Shown here piece by piece: positions 53,790 through 63,253 of a stretch of 64,000 nt of DNA. Each line of letters begins with the position of its first letter. The stretch's first letter is position 1. The stretch covers positions 1 to 64,000 of the forward strand of contig JAFKKO010000113.1 of NCBI GenBank assembly GCA_017305455.1, given 5' to 3'. Under the pieces are notes generated by a model. The model had not been told where the DNA came from, did no database searches, and was given only the letters and a program-made list of their open reading frames with translations. The DNA comes from Hyphomicrobiales bacterium. GTDB lineage: Bacteria; Pseudomonadota; Alphaproteobacteria; Rhizobiales; Xanthobacteraceae. A program made the translations under genes and the position numbers.

Positions 53790-56430
53790 TGACCGGATCT
53801 TCCATGTCGGAGATGGGAAGTCTGATATCGACGCGACTGCCTTCCCCCGGCCGGGAGGTAATCGTGATCGTCCCGCTGTGGCGCTCAATAATCCGCGCAA
53901 CATGCGCCATGCCGAGACCTACGCCAAAGGTCTTGGTGCTGAACAATGGCTCGAATACGCGCGCGCGTATCTCCTCCGTCATGCCAATCCCATTGTCCGT
54001 GACCGACAGACATACGACGTCTCCGATATTCTTGGTCGACAGCACGACCCTTCCCTCGCACGAAGGATGTTCGTCGATAGCCTGCATGGAGTTCTGCACG
54101 AGATTGACGAGCGCCTGCCGCAATCTCTCGCCATCGGCCTGAATAAAACGGCCGGACCGCAGATCAAATTCGATCGGAATGGGCGAGAGCTCTTTTAGCT
54201 CCGCAGAGTTCAGCTCGACCCAGCTATCGATGGCAAGCGGGGCCATGTTGGGATGTGGCCGCCGCGAAAACTGGAGCAAGTCTTCGATGATGCGGGCGCA
54301 CCGCTCCACATTGCGCTGAATGCGGTCCACCTCCTTCCGCCAGCCGGGCGCGCTGGTCTCTTGCGACCGCTTTAAAACCGCGACCGAGGTCGCGAGCGCT
54401 CCCAGCGGATTTCGCAACTCGTGACTGACGGTCGCCGTAATCTGTCCGATCGTCGCAAGGCGTTCGGCCTTGGCAAGCTCGCCCTGGGCGTCGTTCAGCT
54501 TTTCCAGCGAAGCGACGAGATTGCGCTGGGCAAGCTCGCGGCTTTCGTTGGAAAGAACGATCCACCATGCGCTTATCGCCAGCAGCGGCAGCAACGCGAG
54601 GAAAACCCGCAGCAGCAATGCGTCGCTTGAAAGATGCGGCACGTCCGCGCCGGGCTCGACCAGACGGTAGGTCAGCAGGAACAGCGCCCCGGCGACCACC
54701 GACAAGGCCAGCAGAAGACCGCCGACCTTGAGCAGACGTTGCGGCATGTGAGGCGCAAGCCGGCGCGAGAAGCCCGGACCGAAATAGCGCGATCGCGAGG
54801 ATTCGAGCGCGACACTCGATTTCTTGCAGGCATCGTGGCAATGCGCCTCGAGACTGCAGCATAACGAGCAGATCGGCCGCTCGTAAAAGCTGCAATAGGC
54901 CATATCTTCGCGTTCATAGGAGTGATCGCAAATCTCGCAGCGCAGAACCGTGCCTTCCAGGCCGGCCAGCGCGGGCGGCGGCTGGCGCGCGATATAATAT
55001 CGGCCGCGGGTCGCAATCCCGATCAGAATAGCGGCCGTGAACGAGGCGACGAACGACAACGGTGCCGAGTAGGCCTGCGCCGTGACTCCGAAGAAGCCGT
55101 TAAAAGCCGCGATCGAGACCAGAGAGCCGACCGCCATACCGCCGCATCCCACCGGATTGAAATTGTGCAGATGAGCCCGCTTGAATTCGATGAAGGCAGG
55201 ACTGACCTTAAGCGGTTTCAGCACCCACAGATCGGCAACGATCGCACCGATCCACGCGGTCGCGATATTCGAATAGACCGCAAGCACGAGTTCCAGGGTC
55301 TGGAAAATGCCGAGCAGCATCAGAAGCAGCGAAATCAGAATATTGAAGATGAGCCAGATCACCCGTCCGGGATGATAATGCGTCACCCGCGAGAAGAAAT
55401 TCGACCAGGCAAGCGAGCCCGCATAGGCGTTGGTGACGTTGATCTTGACCTGCGAAAGCAGGACGAAGAACGTCGCCGCGAACAACACGGTCGACGCATC
55501 GCTGAAGACGTAGTGATAGGCCCCGATATACATGTGGATCGGCTCGAGGGCGACGGCCGGCAGAATCCCTCCGTTCAAGGCAAGAACCGCAAGAAGGCTT
55601 CCCCCGAGCACCTTGAGGCCGCCGATCAGGATCCAGCCGGGGCCTGCAAACACCACCGCCGCCCACCAGCGCAGACGGTTGTCCGGGGTCTTTTTCGGCA
55701 GAAACCGCAGATAATCCGCCTGCTCGCCGATCTGCACCACGAGCGAGCACATCACGCTGAGAGCCGCGCCGAACGCGAGGGGGCTGAATCCGCTTTTGCT
55801 TCCGTCGATTCCGGCAAAATCAATCCAGACCTGAATGTCCTCGGGTTTTTTCCAGACAATCATCACAAAGGGCGTGATCATCATCAGCAACCAGAGCGGT
55901 TGGGTCACCAGTTGCAGACGGCTGATCATGGTGATGCCCATCATCGTCACCGGAATGATGATAACGGAAGACACAATATAGCCGACCACCAGCGGCACAT
56001 CGGCATAGAGCTTGAGAGCCTGCGCCATGATCGCGCCTTCGAGCGCGAAGAAAATGAAGGTGAAGCTCGCGTAGATCAACGAAGTGATCGTCGATCCGAT
56101 ATAGCCGAATCCCGCGCCGCGGGTGAGAAGATCGAGATCGATGTTGTATTTGCTGGAATAATAAGAGATCGGCAGATTCGTGATGAAAATGAAGATCGAT
56201 CCGACGAGAATCGCCAGAGCAGCATTGCTGAAACCGTAGCTGAACGTGATCGCGCCGCCGATCGCCTCCAGCGCGAGAAACGAAATGCCGCCGAGCGCGG
56301 TATTGCTGATGACGAACGGCGACCATCGTCGAAATGACTGCGCGGCGTAACGAAGGGAGTAGTCCTCAAGCGTCTCGTTCGCGATCCAGGAATGATAGGA
56401 CCGCAATGCTGGAAGCCGCGGCGTCTCCAC
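53782..56430 (-). CDS. NCS1-type permease fused to zinc-ribbon and histidine kinase
   Basis: 882 residues from a GTG with AGGGGG upstream. Residues about 30-475 form a 12-helix NCS1 (nucleobase:cation symporter) domain, with GEQADYLRFLP (235-245) and NVTNAYAGSLAWSNF. Eight cysteines lie in 498-535 (C498, C501, C513, C521, C524, C525, C531, C535), probably binding one or two zinc ions. Two more helices (about 568-590 and 605-625) lead to HisKA with His670 (TVSHELRNPLG) and HATPase with N-box near 776, DNGIGM (812-817) and GVGLGMAH. There is no receiver. It is inferred to report transport or binding of an amide- or nucleobase-related solute. Confidence 0.9.
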   Translation of the reverse strand: METPRLPALRSYHSWIANETLEDYSLRYAAQSFRRWSPFVISNTALGGISFLALEAIGGAITFSYGFSNAALAILVGSIFIFITNLPISYYSSKYNIDLDLLTRGAGFGYIGSTITSLIYASFTFIFFALEGAIMAQALKLYADVPLVVGYIVSSVIIIPVTMMGITMISRLQLVTQPLWLLMMITPFVMIVWKKPEDIQVWIDFAGIDGSKSGFSPLAFGAALSVMCSLVVQIGEQADYLRFLPKKTPDNRLRWWAAVVFAGPGWILIGGLKVLGGSLLAVLALNGGILPAVALEPIHMYIGAYHYVFSDASTVLFAATFFVLLSQVKINVTNAYAGSLAWSNFFSRVTHYHPGRVIWLIFNILISLLLMLLGIFQTLELVLAVYSNIATAWIGAIVADLWVLKPLKVSPAFIEFKRAHLHNFNPVGCGGMAVGSLVSIAAFNGFFGVTAQAYSAPLSFVASFTAAILIGIATRGRYYIARQPPPALAGLEGTVLRCEICDHSYEREDMAYCSFYERPICSLCCSLEAHCHDACKKSSVALESSRSRYFGPGFSRRLAPHMPQRLLKVGGLLLALSVVAGALFLLTYRLVEPGADVPHLSSDALLLRVFLALLPLLAISAWWIVLSNESRELAQRNLVASLEKLNDAQGELAKAERLATIGQITATVSHELRNPLGALATSVAVLKRSQETSAPGWRKEVDRIQRNVERCARIIEDLLQFSRRPHPNMAPLAIDSWVELNSAELKELSPIPIEFDLRSGRFIQADGERLRQALVNLVQNSMQAIDEHPSCEGRVVLSTKNIGDVVCLSVTDNGIGMTEEIRARVFEPLFSTKTFGVGLGMAHVARIIERHSGTITITSRPGEGSRVDIRLPISDMEDPVNG

Positions 56431-56643
56431 TGAGCGTGTCCCCCTCTATGCCGCGGCGATCCTATATCTTTCCCTGCGCTTTTTCCACCCGGGCCCATCG
56501 TCCCAGACGGACTGCAACCCGTTGCCGGGTCGCAAGCTTAAACCCAGATCAAATAATCGACCTGCGCGTGGGAGGAGTGACTCCCTGTCGCTGTCCGGAG
56601 CAGACCGCCTGGATCGGTCGTCAGCGTTGGCCGCGCAGCGAAG

Positions 56644-58371
56644 TCAGAAAAGGAGAATTCCATCGTCAGCTTCGAGGGTTTCCGCCTGGCACGACGAAGC
56701 CTCCACAGCCAAGCCGCGCGCCGTCAGAAACTCGCGATGGATCACCCGCTCACGTTCCATCGTATAGCGCGCGAAGAGGCCATCGAGAGCGGCCGCATCC
56801 TCCGCTTCCACCCTCGGTTGCTGGATTGTCGTGCTCGCGTCGTCAAGGCGCGCCGCGATGGCCGACAATGGCGCTGAACCCTCGACGAGCGCCGTCATCA
56901 GATCTTGCGCCGAATTCATCAAGCCTTCGAACTCGACACCCTCATTCACCAGTTGGCTCATCAATTTACCCAGCCGGTCGTTGCCTGCTTCGACTTCGCG
57001 CAGCGCCTGAAGGATTACAGGTTCAAGCCTGGCAAGTTGCGTCGGATCGCCGTGAAGGCGAAGCTCCCTCAGATCGCCGGCTGATCGCTCCATCTCATCA
57101 AGAACGGACTTCAATCGCGACGCGCCCTCCGAAACGCGGTCGGCGGTCGTCTGGAGTTCATTCGCGATCACGACGAATGCGCCGCCTCTATTGCCGAGAT
57201 TGCCGGCCTTGAGGCTGGCATTCATCCCGACAAGCGTGATGTCGATGGCGGCTTCCGCGAGACCCGAGATCGCGTGGCGGAATTTCGCGATGGTGTCTTC
57301 GACGATCCGCAGCGCTTCGTCGACCAGCCGGCCGGCGTTCTCGCACGTCGCGATCAACGCGGAGGCCTGCGCCAACGTCTGCTTGATGCGAACAAGAAAA
57401 GACGAGGACGTGCTGTCCTCGCCGCCGAATATGGAACGACCGTGCCCGACGACGCTGCCCGCGTCGCGCTGAATATCCGACAGCAGCCGGGCGATCCGAC
57501 CGATATCTTCCCCAAACTCGCGCTCCGTATCCTTCAGTTGGACCGCCTGCAATTCACAGATCAAGCGCGCCGCGCCGCCGTTCCCCGCAAGCTCCGGCAC
57601 GATGCCCGGTGCGGCACCAGTCACAAGTCGTATGCCGTGGAATATGTGCTCCAGGCGCTGGCGGGTGCCGTCGCCGGCCTGCAGCGAAATAATGGAGCTA
57701 CCGACCGCGTCGGCGATCTTTCGCGTGCTCGCGTCGGCGAGATCGGCGAGGCGGGCGCTGCTGCTGCGCTGCTCTCGAAGCTCGGTATGGGCCGCTGTCA
57801 GATCGAGACTGCTCGAGAGCAGTTGCGTATGATACCGCTCCTCAAACTCCTTTTGTCGAGCGAAAGCCGTGATGACCGCGTCCGACAACCTTTTCTGATC
57901 GCCCGCACAATCCTCGATCGTGCGCTGCACCGCGTTGCCCAGATCGTAAGCTTCCTGGGTAAACGCAACAAATCCGTCACGATCGATAGCGAGCGAAGCC
58001 GCCTCGATCCGGGCGTTGCGGGCAATGATCGCGATCATCTGGATCTGCTTGAACAGAACCTGCAGAAGCGACGATGCGTCCTCCGTGCTTCTGCCGATCG
58101 TTTCCAGCAACGCACCCTCTGCGGGAAGCACGTCCGCAAGCCGGCTCAATATCGCGGAGATCTCCTGCAACGCCGTTGCGGCGCCTTCGATCTCGGCGCA
58201 CGATAATTCCTGGGACAATCCGCCTAGACCGCGGTTGACTTCCTTGAAGATGGTGTGGCCGCGACCGAGCTGGCTGCCGACACGGGCAAAGACGCTTTCG
58301 ATGTGCGATGAGAAACCCTCAATTAAGGTGGCTGCATCCACAAGCGGATCGTCCAAAATGGCGGACCTCAT
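56644..58371 (-). CDS. Soluble MCP-like protein with two degenerate signalling tips
   Basis: 575 residues, mostly helical, no membrane segment, no HAMP. Two stretches resemble the MCP hairpin tip: 109-147 (IIARNARIEAASLA, then GFVAFTQEAYDLG) and 372-412 (LVGMNASLKAG, then GGAFVVIANELQ). Both depart from the canonical E-A-A-R-A-G-E sequence. It overlaps the end of cheB by 4 bases (ATGA) and is the last gene of the chemotaxis operon. Some annotations call such proteins methyl-accepting; a scaffold or cytoplasmic sensor role is inferred. The 213 bases after it (56431-56643) hold only the promoter region of the permease-kinase. Confidence 0.75.
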   Translation of the reverse strand: MRSAILDDPLVDAATLIEGFSSHIESVFARVGSQLGRGHTIFKEVNRGLGGLSQELSCAEIEGAATALQEISAILSRLADVLPAEGALLETIGRSTEDASSLLQVLFKQIQMIAIIARNARIEAASLAIDRDGFVAFTQEAYDLGNAVQRTIEDCAGDQKRLSDAVITAFARQKEFEERYHTQLLSSSLDLTAAHTELREQRSSSARLADLADASTRKIADAVGSSIISLQAGDGTRQRLEHIFHGIRLVTGAAPGIVPELAGNGGAARLICELQAVQLKDTEREFGEDIGRIARLLSDIQRDAGSVVGHGRSIFGGEDSTSSSFLVRIKQTLAQASALIATCENAGRLVDEALRIVEDTIAKFRHAISGLAEAAIDITLVGMNASLKAGNLGNRGGAFVVIANELQTTADRVSEGASRLKSVLDEMERSAGDLRELRLHGDPTQLARLEPVILQALREVEAGNDRLGKLMSQLVNEGVEFEGLMNSAQDLMTALVEGSAPLSAIAARLDDASTTIQQPRVEAEDAAALDGLFARYTMERERVIHREFLTARGLAVEASSCQAETLEADDGILLF

Positions 58372-59465
58372 GCTTGACCCATCACCGCACTGTGTTCCGC
58401 CTGATACCAGAGCATGATCTCGCGCGGAATCTGATGAAGCGGCACCACGCGTTCCGCGGCGCCGCGTGCAATCGCTTCTTTCGGCATGCCAAAAACCACG
58501 CAGCTGTCTTCATCCTGCGCGCGCGTCGACGCTCCGAGCTTGCGCATCTCGAAAAGTCCCCGCGCGCCATCGTCACCCATTCCCGTCATGATGATCCCAA
58601 GCGCATTGGGGCCGGCGTGCTGAGCGGCCGAGCGGAACAGAACATCGACAGAGGGGCGATGCCGGGACACCGGCGGGCCGTCCTTGATCGCGATCTGATA
58701 TCGCAAGCCGATCCGCTGCAGCAGCATGTGACGCGCGCCGGGCGCGATATAGGCACAGCCGGGCAGCACCGCCTCGCCATCTTCGGCCTCCTTCACGGCC
58801 ATCTCGCAGGTGCTGTTGAGACGTCTGGCGAAGGCGGCGGTAAATCCGGCCGGCATATGCTGGACGATGAGGGTGCCCGGTGCATTCTGCGGCAAGCGTT
58901 CCAGCACATCGCTCAAGGCCTCGGTGCCTCCGGTCGATGCGCCGATACACACGATACGATCTGTCGTCGGCCGCGATCGCCCCTGCACCGGCGGCGGAAT
59001 GATCGCGTCGGCGGTCAGTTTCTTCTCGATCAGATGCCGCTCACCGCGTGGGCGCAGCCGCGCGCGCGCTGCCGATTTGACAACCTCGCGGAGCCGGGTC
59101 GAACACTCCAGAAGCGCCTGCCTCGTGTCGATCCGTGGCTTCGAGACAATATCGACCGCGCCGGCTTCGAAGGCCTCGAACATGACGCTCGACTGATCCT
59201 CGAGAAGCGAGGAGCAGATGATCACAGGAATCGGACGCTGGGCCATGATCTTGCGCAGGAACGTCATGCCGTCCATGCGCGGCATCTCGATATCGAGAAT
59301 GATGACGTCAGGCAGCTCCCTCTCGATGCGGCGAGCCGCCGCGAACGGATCGGAGGCCGTCGCCATGACCTCGATGTCGGGATCTTCATTGAGGATCGTC
59401 TGAAGGATTTGGCGCACAGATGCCGAATCGTCCACGATCAGAACGCGAACCTTGTCTCTCGACAT
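58368..59465 (-). CDS. cheB: Chemotaxis protein-glutamate methylesterase
   Basis: 365 residues. Receiver (about 6-125) with Asp58 (VIILDIEMP), a linker, then a methylesterase domain (about 175-355) with the catalytic Ser in IGASTGG, His in LIVQHMPAGFT and Asp in MGDDGARG. It demethylates or deamidates MCPs when phosphorylated by CheA. It is 15 bases after cheR. Confidence 0.96.
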   Translation of the reverse strand: MSRDKVRVLIVDDSASVRQILQTILNEDPDIEVMATASDPFAAARRIERELPDVIILDIEMPRMDGMTFLRKIMAQRPIPVIICSSLLEDQSSVMFEAFEAGAVDIVSKPRIDTRQALLECSTRLREVVKSAARARLRPRGERHLIEKKLTADAIIPPPVQGRSRPTTDRIVCIGASTGGTEALSDVLERLPQNAPGTLIVQHMPAGFTAAFARRLNSTCEMAVKEAEDGEAVLPGCAYIAPGARHMLLQRIGLRYQIAIKDGPPVSRHRPSVDVLFRSAAQHAGPNALGIIMTGMGDDGARGLFEMRKLGASTRAQDEDSCVVFGMPKEAIARGAAERVVPLHQIPREIMLWYQAEHSAVMGQA

Positions 59466-59480
59466 ATCCGGTGCCCCCGA

Positions 59481-60341
59481 TCAAACCCTGAAAATCGTCG
59501 GCTGAACCTGCTTCAAACCCGGCACTGCGCTGTGGATCATCGATTCCGAATGGCCGACCAGCAAATAGCCGCCAGGTCGCAGGTGGGTGCACAGTTGCTC
59601 GACCACCTTGCGCTGGGTCTCGCGCTCAAAATAGATGAGAACGTTGCGGCAGAAGATGATGTCGACATCTCGATCAATCGGGTAAGACGCATCCATCAGG
59701 TTCATGCGCATGAAATGGGTGAGGCGTCGCAGCTCCGGGACCATCCTCACTTCCTGGCGCGACCGGTCCACCGAGGACAGAAAATATCTCTTCGCCAAAT
59801 TCTCCGGCACCGGTGCGAGCGCGTCGCGAGGATAGATCGCCTCCTTGGCAAGTTGCAGCATCGCGGTCGAGACATCAGTTCCAAGGATCCTGAACTGAAA
59901 TCTGGAGCCGGTTCTGATCATGTCATCCAGAACCATGGCCGCGGTGTACGCTTCCATACCGGAGGAGCTGGCCGAGCTCCAGATCTTCAGATTGCATGTC
60001 CGCCGTCCTCGTACGCTCAGCAGCGCCGGGACAGCGATCTCGCGCATGAAACTGAAGTGCTGCGGCTCACGAAAAAAATCGGTCTTGTTGGTCGTCACGA
60101 CATCGATCAAATGCGTCAGCTCATGGTCGAGCTGATCCGCCGTGAATAGCTGTTCGACATATTCGTTGAGGTCGGAATAGTTCAGCGCGCGCGTGCGCTT
60201 ATGCAGACGTCCCTCCAGCATGATTCGCTTGCCGGGGGGCAGCCTGATGCCGACCTGCCGCTCGATCAACTGAGCGATCGAACGAAAATGACGGTCTGAC
60301 AGATGTCCCACAGGACTTGGCGCGGCTGATATCAGGGACAT
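59481..60341 (-). CDS. cheR: Chemotaxis protein methyltransferase
   Basis: 286 residues. All-helical N-domain (about 15-85), then a SAM-dependent methyltransferase domain with LKIWSSASSSGMEAYTAAM in the place of the SAM loop, ILGTDVSTAML, and VDIIFCRNVLIYF. It methylates glutamates of MCPs. The normal CheR loop reads A-x-S-x-G-E-E; here it is A-S-S-S-G-M-E. Confidence 0.95.
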   Translation of the reverse strand: MSLISAAPSPVGHLSDRHFRSIAQLIERQVGIRLPPGKRIMLEGRLHKRTRALNYSDLNEYVEQLFTADQLDHELTHLIDVVTTNKTDFFREPQHFSFMREIAVPALLSVRGRRTCNLKIWSSASSSGMEAYTAAMVLDDMIRTGSRFQFRILGTDVSTAMLQLAKEAIYPRDALAPVPENLAKRYFLSSVDRSRQEVRMVPELRRLTHFMRMNLMDASYPIDRDVDIIFCRNVLIYFERETQRKVVEQLCTHLRPGGYLLVGHSESMIHSAVPGLKQVQPTIFRV

Positions 60342-60378
60342 TTACAATCGCCTCGCGGACGCAGACACGGTCATGATT

Positions 60379-60867
60379 TCAAGCGGCGCGCGGCGCGCCG
60401 ATCGGCGCACCGCCCGGCTCCCATACCTTGTCGGTCGCCATCAGCTTGGCGAGATCGAAAATGACGATGAACTTCTCGCCCTTGCGCCCAATGCCGGCCG
60501 CATAATCGGACTGCCATTTACCGCCGACCTCCGGCACCGGCTCGATCACGTCATCATCAATACCAGTGACCTCGAAAACGCAGTCGGCGACAAAACCCAC
60601 GCCGATCTGCCGGTCTTTCACCGGCACGTCGAGAATAATAATGCGGGTCGCCTCCGTGGACGGAACGCTCGGCAGCCCCAGTTTGATTCTAAGGTCAACG
60701 ATCGGATAACCGCTGCCCCGCACGTCGATCATCCCGAGAAGGAAATCCGGAGCGTGCGGCAGCCGTGAGATCGATCGCATATCCAGAATTTCACGGACAT
60801 TGCGGATGCTGATGCCGAATATTTCTTCGGCCAGCCCGAGCGTAAGATATTGCGAGGTTGCAGCCAT
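60379..60867 (-). CDS. cheW: CheW-type coupling protein
   Basis: 162 residues, a two-lobed beta-barrel adaptor linking MCPs to CheA. Typical are YLTLGLAEEIFGISIRNVREIL, FLLGMIDVRGSGYPIVDLRIKLGL and VDCVFEVTGI. This is the second of two CheW proteins in the operon. A short Ala/Gly-rich tail ends it. Confidence 0.94.
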   Translation of the reverse strand: MAATSQYLTLGLAEEIFGISIRNVREILDMRSISRLPHAPDFLLGMIDVRGSGYPIVDLRIKLGLPSVPSTEATRIIILDVPVKDRQIGVGFVADCVFEVTGIDDDVIEPVPEVGGKWQSDYAAGIGRKGEKFIVIFDLAKLMATDKVWEPGGAPIGAPRAA

Positions 60868-60933
60868 GGCCTATTCCACCGGATCGGATATTCGCAAGGA
60901 GCGTCGGCCCGGCTTTCACCGGACCGATGCCGT

Positions 60934-62751
60934 TCAGCGTCGGAACTCGGCGTCGCGATCATCTCCGCCGTCGTCCATATCGAAGGCAAAGCCGCCACCA
61001 CCCGCGACCTTTAACGGACGGGCGGACTGACGGACCGGGGCTGGCTTTCTCCCGCCGCGGTCGGCAGCCGCCATGCTTGCGGCCTTGGTCCGCAACTGGT
61101 CAACCGCACGATCGACCTCGGTCGCAGCCACCCTGTCGTTGTCGGTGTCACGCCCAATCCGAAAGAACGAGATGGTCGATTGCAGCTGCTCCGCTTGCGA
61201 GGCGAGCTCTTCGGACGTCGAAGACACCTGTTCCGAAGCGCTGGCGTTCTGCTGGCCAACCTTGTCAAGCTGCTGGATAGCCTGATTGATCTGCGCCGAG
61301 CCGACGTCCTGCTCTCGACAGGCTGCGGTGATTTCCGCGACGAGTTCGGCGGTCTTTTTGATGTCCGGCACAAGCTTCGACAGCATTTCGCCTGCGTCCT
61401 GCGCAACCTTCACGGTTTCGAACGACAACGTCCCGATTTCCGCGGCCGCGGCCTGACTGCGTTCGGCGAGCTTGCGCACTTCGGAGGCGACCACAGCAAA
61501 TCCCTTGCCATGCTCTCCGGCGCGGGCCGCTTCCACGGCCGCATTCAGCGCCAGGAGATCGGTTTGCCGTGCGATCTCCTGCACGATCGTGATCTTCTCG
61601 GCGATGGTCTGCATTGCATTGACGGCCCGACCCACGGCAGCGCCGCTCGCTTCCGCATCCTTGGCCGACTGCGCCGCGATCTTCTCGGTTTCGTTGGCGT
61701 TATCGGCATTCTGCTTCACGTTGGAAGCCATCTCTTCCATCGAAGAGGACGCTTCTTCGGCGGAGGAGGCCTGCTCGGTCGCCCCCTGGGACAACTGTTC
61801 GGCACTGGCCGAAAGCTCCTGGCTGCCGCTGGAGACGTTCTGAGCCGCCGTAATCGCCTGGGCAACAATCTCGCGGAGCTTGCTCACCATGCGCTCCAAC
61901 GCAATGCCGAGGCTGTCCTTGTCGGACAATCGTTTCGATTCAACCGTCAGGTTGCCCTGCGATATCTCGTTCGCAACCGAAGCCGTGGTGTTTAAGTTCA
62001 CCGTCATTTTGTTGAGCGACTTGATCAGATCGCCGATCTCGTCGTTGCTGAATGTTTCGATCTTCTGGCCAAGATCGCCGATTGCCACCGCATCCGCCAG
62101 TCCTACCGCGCGGCCAAGCGCACGGCTGATGCTTACCGCGATCCAGGTCGCCGCTCCCACAGCGATGAGCAGAGAGGCGATCGTGATGGTGAGCAGGATG
62201 AATTTCGCTCGCGATCCATCTTCCATGGCCTGGTCCGAGCGGTCGGAGACCTGCTTGTTGATGAATGCGATGTATTCGTCACCTATAGCGATGGCTTCTC
62301 CGGCCGCTTTACGCACCTCAAGAACAGAATATGCGGCGGCTTTCGCCCGGTCGGTCTTAACGAGGCGGATGGATTCGTCCTGCGCCGCAACCATCCGGGC
62401 ATGCGCGGCGGTGAGCTTGTCGATCAGCTTCTTGCCGCCTTCCGAGGCCATCGCATAGACATGCTCGCGCTTCTTGACGAACGCACCGCGAAGATTGACG
62501 AGTTCCGCTGCGATACGGTCCGTCTCGGCCTCGCTCGGAGCCAGGATCGCGTTCTTTTCAGCGCGAATCTGAATAAGGATTTCCTTCTGCAGATCGGATA
62601 CTTTCTCGAGCCGGCCCGCGGCAGACACCAATGCCTCGCTCGCGCCGACAAGATCATTCAGCTTAACGTAACTGACCGAACCGGCAATCATCGAGAGCAG
62701 AATGACGATGCCGAAGGCACTGGCAAGCTTTGCCTTGATCGTGAATCTCAT
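60934..62751 (-). CDS. Methyl-accepting chemotaxis protein
   Basis: 605 residues. TM1 about 10-30, periplasmic four-helix domain about 31-188, TM2 about 189-212, HAMP about 213-265. Signalling hairpin about 300-540 with the canonical tip [31 protein letters not shown] 60-residue Gly/Arg/Pro-rich tail follows. Ligand unknown; the short sensory domain resembles 4HB_MCP proteins. It is between the two cheW genes. Confidence 0.95.
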   Translation of the reverse strand: MRFTIKAKLASAFGIVILLSMIAGSVSYVKLNDLVGASEALVSAAGRLEKVSDLQKEILIQIRAEKNAILAPSEAETDRIAAELVNLRGAFVKKREHVYAMASEGGKKLIDKLTAAHARMVAAQDESIRLVKTDRAKAAAYSVLEVRKAAGEAIAIGDEYIAFINKQVSDRSDQAMEDGSRAKFILLTITIASLLIAVGAATWIAVSISRALGRAVGLADAVAIGDLGQKIETFSNDEIGDLIKSLNKMTVNLNTTASVANEISQGNLTVESKRLSDKDSLGIALERMVSKLREIVAQAITAAQNVSSGSQELSASAEQLSQGATEQASSAEEASSSMEEMASNVKQNADNANETEKIAAQSAKDAEASGAAVGRAVNAMQTIAEKITIVQEIARQTDLLALNAAVEAARAGEHGKGFAVVASEVRKLAERSQAAAAEIGTLSFETVKVAQDAGEMLSKLVPDIKKTAELVAEITAACREQDVGSAQINQAIQQLDKVGQQNASASEQVSSTSEELASQAEQLQSTISFFRIGRDTDNDRVAATEVDRAVDQLRTKAASMAAADRGGRKPAPVRQSARPLKVAGGGGFAFDMDDGGDDRDAEFRR

Positions 62752-62782
62752 TTTCAGCCCCTTGGTCTTCCCTGGAGAAGTG

Positions 62783-63253
62783 CTAATTCAGAATGCGTTC
62801 GATATTCGGAACGATGACAAATTCCTCACGCCACTTTGTGATGAAGTGGATGAATTCCGGTTTCCAGTGCATCCCCACGCGCGGCGTCTGCTGCGCAGCG
62901 GCCTGTGATATCTCGGTGACCTCATAGACCCTGTCGGCAGTCAGGCCGACCAGCACCGGCTCCTTGTCGATCTCAATTTCTATGACGACGATACGGGTGT
63001 CGACGGAGTTCTCGATCTGCGGCATGCCGAACCGAATGCGAAGATCCGCAAGCGGAATGACGTTGCCGCGCACATTGATCACACTGGGAATGAACGATCT
63101 GGCTCCCGCCACCTTCGTTACCGGGACGGGATCGATGATCTCGCGCACCAGTTCGGCATCGAGCGCGAATTTCTCCTCGCCGAGACCGATCATCACAACC
63201 TGCATCGAGGTCGTGCCGAGTTCGCTGGCTGCTCCTGGCGTCTGTTCCATCAC
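62783..63253 (-). CDS. cheW: CheW-type coupling protein
   Basis: 156 residues. [43 protein letters not shown] and [12 protein letters not shown] mark the CheW fold. The start overlaps the cheA stop by 4 bases (ATGA). It should join CheA to the MCP encoded downstream. Confidence 0.94.
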   Translation of the reverse strand: MMEQTPGAASELGTTSMQVVMIGLGEEKFALDAELVREIIDPVPVTKVAGARSFIPSVINVRGNVIPLADLRIRFGMPQIENSVDTRIVVIEIEIDKEPVLVGLTADRVYEVTEISQAAAQQTPRVGMHWKPEFIHFITKWREEFVIVPNIERILN

